Both the position numbers and the translations under genes were made by a program. The notes under the pieces were generated by a model. It saw only the letters and a program-made list of their open reading frames with translations. It was not told the DNA's origin and did not search any database. Positions 61,701 to 64,000 of a DNA stretch of 64,000 nucleotides are shown here, piece after piece. Position 1 is the first letter of the stretch; the number at the start of each line of letters is the position of its first letter. The stretch is from Scheffersomyces stipitis CBS 6054 (taxonomy: Eukaryota > Ascomycota > Pichiomycetes > Serinales > Debaryomycetaceae): NCBI RefSeq assembly GCF_000209165.1, contig NC_009048.1, positions 915,381-979,380 of the forward strand, read 5' to 3'.

Positions 61701-62050
61701 CTGGCATATTTCGAATCCGAAGAGATAAAATAATGCCTTTTTTCCAGATAGAAGTATCCTAGAGACTCAACAAACACAAAGTAATTTTTGGCCAAGTAGT
61801 CAAGTTCGTCTTTGACATTTGTCCTCGCTGGAGTAGATTGCATTGAAGAACATGGCAGGCTCCGTCTAAACGATTGAGGGCTCGACCAAATATGCTCATC
61901 GGTAGAAACGAGATTGGAGTTTTCGCATTTGATATCTACTTGGCTGAAGTCGTCTAGAGCATCTTCGAAGTTCTGGTCCAGGTCCAGGTCCAGACCCAGA
62001 TCCAAAGTTATTGGATTATGACTTGAATAGCCTGGTGCTTGAGTATTCAT
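55718..62050 (-). CDS. Telomere-linked helicase-like protein with zinc-finger modules and recombinase-like region
   Basis: The 2110-residue protein is unbroken. Residues 80-1140 contain five repeats of one module: a helical part with a YxxxxRxFL/I-type signature, then a zinc finger (first Cys pairs C172/C175, C373/C376, C659/C662, C875/C878, C1094/C1097) and a GYxxELGxxFLL-type strand. An acidic, probably disordered stretch lies at about 420-570. Residues 1450-1700 look like a tyrosine recombinase: R1514 in TCGSPYRLTEL, R1648 in YGEIRQ, H1679 in AGHS, Y1688. Residues 1760-2090 are an SF2 helicase with degraded motifs: Walker A NLGKTT (K1779, first Gly lost), DDAH at 1883, and no RecQ-type GRAGR. 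The last residues add a CxxxxxxxxCxxC cluster. Fungal telomere-linked RecQ-like helicases sit in this position; activity of this copy is doubtful. Confidence 0.8.
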   Translation of the reverse strand: MNTQAPGYSSHNPITLDLGLDLDLDQNFEDALDDFSQVDIKCENSNLVSTDEHIWSSPQSFRRSLPCSSMQSTPARTNVKDELDYLAKNYFVFVESLGYFYLEKRHYFISSDSKYASSKLYIKSKQRFLDLISKLTKQSPYYNQIERESNIVNVATIPSPIPGIEAEEFAFCDSCKYTRNIGHLPVKCASHGYMRRGEGYRVELGGFFLLKEFPRMPSLPATPPPSTPNVTALSPTIPCSSPIHRRSRFTNRDLEVEYKGPLITKICVRESENMTADAFLQKYANIIYIPDMGLYWHEHERVFLDRNSEIVHNSLSSIIDKCKFLETHMHAVMLNSYYWFLLASPNTLSEVQICLEWLKEPLHGLSPSKIQYCPNCINSAIIDDHCDVDNLNVLTGMGYRMELGTIFLLALGGGMTDILEDQREEAPDLEYYASDSGAVFLSDEQEAEGSVDYASDMENLTVDGQEGDELTAVNGESESDTLLEDEVQEGDFRSFDDSSDSDNLFVDDAQEDDEEMIDIAIDNDTESDNDESDISAYDTSDDGLDNEYEPEADLLYDEETVRISTVSGWSQLKKKGICQINNLLWLRGQQHFLDITSRAFRSFLMGTVSNAQYTQMLEDVEEWVDLMPQYYRIPIDTKGRTFEILRPFPRLPPNIHTYCSECGFVIGFNENNENLRSSARHAKNTGHDRFISREGYAIRAATGFNLLVILGSSESISTCESEDGDYDDEDIVIPSFDDGLGSPVTHPEFIVEPYSTDEEASDYEQEPESLPPPSKEEEIEVSELLRYSHGLVYDPIFYLYYYITEERYVDVNSKFFKNTLEDIGDHKSRIRNLVDRVISTQIIDSSKFEKKVTRGHIHWAKELSKVAYSKKLCFCKQCYQIFKTKTAFSRHRRDYASMVGREHAGHDTSADFKGYLLERPKGLYYAIGIPDDVAEAEAAATVEEITGLSSQWVMGGPGWTAEEYESKVKWLEVKLGMLPDQFLAKHNYLLVKELGLYYDFTQKWFRSITHRLLRKVFFADLVLSVRSELISYMLHNMDRKYEYMLAPRHQQQVATLQAAVKYDGPVVAVENGNGEHLDFELVDNCIQPTKYYMCHVCKFIAHHSSVTAHIKQAKHQREEGPEKHVVYGYSVRNVEAKTNYFRIQLNLAAGFHEPTDSSAELQIVDPFLSRYKAHEYTKFRSFLNMANDKRWPRLVQLCKKYVTKKRLALSTGSSLSALIDNPRFCSTPNSALRYGLALARFLYVAMKMCELKEHKAMEAFDQVFCANKEQGLRRFFGQMKIFGAFWLLSPVLVLQEDDLNYMDDIFMSSLMVCLLDEGGIGFKIKSYRCDFCSGLSFAFKCIAVDVMKKDKSYVHPFVEDCNKSASISLNFGRFRKFSADVHSLSPRTFGRTMNVLRVGDIIRINTFEVGLNDIKKWVYDAIQQYVLEVEELFVDINITPTMAMHEMLAAQKPRVVGMPQTSYNWDQRDIDRCLEINLVDKYDVKSLQCFRRRLSRLNNYFFCMILLTCGSPYRLTELYLVLIRNEERLGSNVFVADGMLGLFTNNGKNSMKYSRERPILKMLPEEVSECLAHYIYFVRPFEYTLVEYQEQTGSLSLTEFKKLSDKYKLHLFMGEKGIKSSTTLGKSFRKFINKTTPKLRGIMYGEIRQVLSYFVGANVSGMIGLQIKIDNTLAEQAGHSFSRFVESYATNRDGYNHVMLQRMRDCLAAWHTCLEMRTLQIFTPSIFTRNEPPKLTGEELLEAGRKIFGQQFRFKEGQQQATSDVANCFSMMVAINLGKTTCCIIAMLAERTNSLRRTNRGKKTHCVTIFVVPYISTLNSTIRQLTENFKVHTYDGSVGQVNNYDVLLMLLEDGHLRHLDSVVRHIQSTNYRGKTYLRRVVVDDAHILQMKQYVIEGNKNVPIVFLTSFLSQKEDDTLSTLFNLESLVRVSSQEPLLPHKEFTLFKKPSTTSICQTVIDKVRSLGSAIVIAESSDKVSYLLNRMAVEVPSIGIYGSPDARAAALNKIASENIRVVVTTAEAMVGLHMFKHTTVLFAYSINNPIELLVGSQLSSGKVEMVLLNFYSTEFQRDLLDTCVNLMIMRHMRLTEQTCYEAGKERCHACVNKRRHA

Positions 62051-62325
62051 TCTACTTTTAGTATACGTTACTAACTAATTTGAACACAGGAAGGTCTGGA
62101 GGATGATCTTGAAGTTGTAACTAAAGTCGCCACTGTTTCAATTATAAAAGAGATTGATTATTAATAAAATAAAGCAGAAAAGTGGGATTTTGGGCCATAT
62201 ATACAAAGAGTTTAGGGAATTCACCTAATCGGGAATAATACATAAATTACTTGCAGAATTGTAATGTTGACGTTAAAAAATGTGCCTAATCTTAAACCTT
62301 CTCTTCTCGCTGTCTATTTATTCCT

Positions 62326-62394
62326 ATCAATGAACCTAGTTTTTCGATCGATGAACCTAGGTGGCTCGTTGTTTGTTCCGATCGATGAACCAAG
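62326..62394 (+). repeat. Three 14-bp direct repeats (ATCGATGAACCTAG type)
   Basis: Copies at 62326-62339 (atcaatgaacctag), 62347-62360 (atcgatgaacctag) and 62381-62394 (atcgatgaaccaag). Spacings of 21 and 34 bp are irregular. Confidence 0.75.
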
Positions 62395-63509
62395 ACGTGG
62401 CTAGTCGCTACAATTTAAATATAGGGCCTGTCGCAAGGCAGAGTCCATCTTGAAAATTTTTCACTGGTTTTCAACTGTCCAATGGGATCCCTTTAATCAG
62501 AGTGTATGTCCATAACCGCCCTAAGTAGGATTGTAATGAACATTCTCTGACGATACTCTTAACTGGTGCAGGATTAATGTTCGTGCACTAACAACATTAA
62601 AGACATTTGGGCTCCAATATTAGTGTGTTGTGTCATGTGACCAAGAACTATGTGACCATATTCTAAATGGTTATCATTAGAGCATTAGAATTTTGTAAGA
62701 TTCAAATGTGATGAATTCTTTCTTGATTTAATGAGGGTTTTCAAATGGTACTACTTTTAGTGTAAGTGGAATTTTTTGCAGCAATAAATATTTTTATATT
62801 ATTTTTCACATTCTTTCCAGAAAGACAATCAGTACATCTCTGTATACAAGAAAATTGAGAGAAGTAATAAAGGTAAGGGAAAAGTTAAGATTGTAAGAAT
62901 ATGGATATTTAATGTTAGTTATTGTGGATATCATGATGTAGGATTAATGTGAAAGTGATATTGTATTATATTGGGTTGTATTTTATTGAGTTGTTGTGAA
63001 TTTGGAGGGAGGATTATCCATTTAGAATCACATGAGTAGAATTGATTGACAGGGAATTATGTGCAGTCAATATAGACGTGGATACAAGTATAGGCGCATT
63101 TGATGTGCGTGTATTACCAAAATGAGATCTGAGAGGTATAAAAGAGAGGCGAGATCCCCAAAGTTTGAAAAAATTATTAAAGTTTATAATTAAACAAAGT
63201 ATGGTTCATTTGAAGGGGGATATTCTTGATTTTTAGGGAATAACATAATATAAGAAGATATAAGGAATGAACAATTCATAGTCCTCAATAGCTGGACATT
63301 CCTAGGGTCTATGTTATCTCATTTTCATAAGTATTGCGGTATTCTATGCGAGGAAGGAATGTGAGCTACGACATTCTTCGCAGCAGACCTGCACCGATTC
63401 GCGGAAAAAGCGTCTTTCACGTGACCTGACAAGATTCGTATCTATTGCTGCAGCGGAGATATGGTTAGATCAGTTCGACCAACAGTCCTGTATTTAACAC
63501 TCCCAAAAT

Positions 63510-63642
63510 AGGACATAACGTGACCAAAGATACGAGATATTAGGATTGTTGCACGGGCAGGACATAACGTGACCACTGATGCGTGCTATTGGTTGAGGCA
63601 CGGAAGTTAATTGAGGCGACCCAAATAGGATATAACGTGACC
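63510..63642 (+). repeat. Three 16-bp subtelomeric repeats next to the telomere
   Basis: aggacataacgtgacc at 63510-63525 and 63559-63574, and aggatataacgtgacc at 63627-63642. Each is followed by a short variable part including gcacgg, which also occurs in the degenerate telomere repeats. Confidence 0.8.
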
Positions 63643-63661
63643 GAAGGGGTGTGAGTTAATA

Positions 63662-63704
63662 GTTGCGGCACGGATGTATAATAGCGGCACGGGTCTTTTC
63701 ACGT
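63662..63704 (+). repeat. Degenerate proximal telomere repeats
   Basis: Two imperfect copies precede the pure array: gttgcggcacggatgtataata and gcggcacgggtcttttcacgt. The first shares ACGGATGT with the C. albicans telomere unit. Inner copies that have drifted are normal at yeast telomeres. Confidence 0.7.
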
Positions 63705-64000
63705 CTTGCGGTATGGATCTTTTCACGTCTTGCGGTATGGATCTTTTCACGTCTTGCGGTATGGATCTTTTCACGTCTTGCGGTATGGATCTTTTCACGT
63801 CTTGCGGTATGGATCTTTTCACGTCTTGCGGTATGGATCTTTTCACGTCTTGCGGTATGGATCTTTTCACGTCTTGCGGTATGGATCTTTTCACGTCTTG
63901 CGGTATGGATCTTTTCACGTCTTGCGGTATGGATCTTTTCACGTCTTGCGGTATGGATCTTTTCACGTCTTGCGGTATGGATCTTTTCACGTCTTGCGGT
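63705..64000 (+). repeat. Telomere: twelve full 24-bp repeats plus 8 bp
   Basis: The unit runs cttgcggtatgg then atcttttcacgt and is perfectly conserved over 12 copies; the sequence ends 8 bases into a thirteenth. The strand with the GCGGTATGGATC core runs 5'-3' toward the edge, as the G-rich telomere strand should. Alignment to the 23-bp Candida albicans unit (TTGGTGTACGGATGTCTAA...) keeps TTG, GTA, GGAT and TCT-like blocks. The open frame this creates on the minus strand (KRSIPQDV repeated) is not a gene. Confidence 0.9.

Larger units (their letters stand above)
62051..63660. other. Subtelomeric non-coding stretch
   Basis: About 1.6 kb, A/T-rich, from the start of the telomere-linked gene to the first telomere-like repeats. 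It contains the small direct repeats listed separately at 62326-62394 and 63510-63642. No gene seen. Confidence 0.6.

Noticed and set aside
63607..63990. 127-codon minus-strand open frame with KRSIPQDV repeated
   Set aside because: It is a translation of the 24-bp telomere array; 24 is a multiple of three, so any frame without a stop stays open.
1..64000. tRNA, rRNA or CRISPR loci
   Set aside because: No paired A/B boxes with cloverleaf potential were found by eye; the regular repeats are coding or telomeric, without CRISPR spacers.

Overview
The window looks like the right end of a chromosome from an ascomycete yeast of the CUG-Ser clade, most plausibly Scheffersomyces (Pichia) stipitis or a close relative. 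Four things suggest this. The right edge is a pure 24-bp tandem array whose core (GCGGTATGGATC) resembles Candida telomere repeats. The single-copy genes match yeast families closely. The only convincing intron is short and has yeast splice signals. CTG codons are rare in conserved genes and fall where serine fits well, for example codon 2 of LEO1 and codons 5-6 of the RhoGAP gene. The species name is inference; I could not run a search.

Layout. 1-2246: 3' part of a GPI-anchored CFEM (heme-binding type) cell-wall protein gene cut by the left edge. 2.2-6.0 kb: gene-free. 6.0-18.4 kb: a dense housekeeping block with a Sac7/Bag7-type RhoGAP, LEO1 (Paf1 complex), ADK2 (mitochondrial GTP:AMP phosphotransferase), RAD3 (TFIIH/NER helicase), an Arp10-like actin-related protein, an unrecognised 315-aa protein, SLO1 (SCOC-like short coiled coil) and RVS161 (BAR protein). 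18.4-28.4 kb: a SCAP-like sterol-sensing/WD40 protein, RCF2 (respiratory supercomplex factor) and a TauD/Jlp1-type 2-oxoglutarate dioxygenase. From 28.4 kb to the end the sequence becomes subtelomeric: long gene-poor stretches, two tail-to-tail Hyr/Iff-family GPI adhesins (one of 4189 codons with 69 tandem 126-bp units), a spliced DHA1-family MFS transporter, a 2110-codon telomere-linked helicase-like gene, degenerate short repeats and finally the telomere.

The housekeeping genes do not form operons; each has its own flanks, with some convergent pairs. The subtelomeric half fits a fast-evolving surface and adaptation zone: repeat-rich adhesins, a transporter and a telomere-associated gene. 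The most interesting object is the telomere-linked protein. It carries five tandem copies of a roughly 215-residue zinc-finger module, then a region whose spacing (R1514, R1648, H1679, Y1688) matches the catalytic set of a tyrosine recombinase, then a superfamily 2 helicase domain with eroded motifs. The SCAP homologue, with a recognisable counterpart of the MELADL COPII-sorting motif, is the second point worth checking.

CTG codons are read below as in the standard code unless stated; in a CUG-Ser yeast those residues would be serine.
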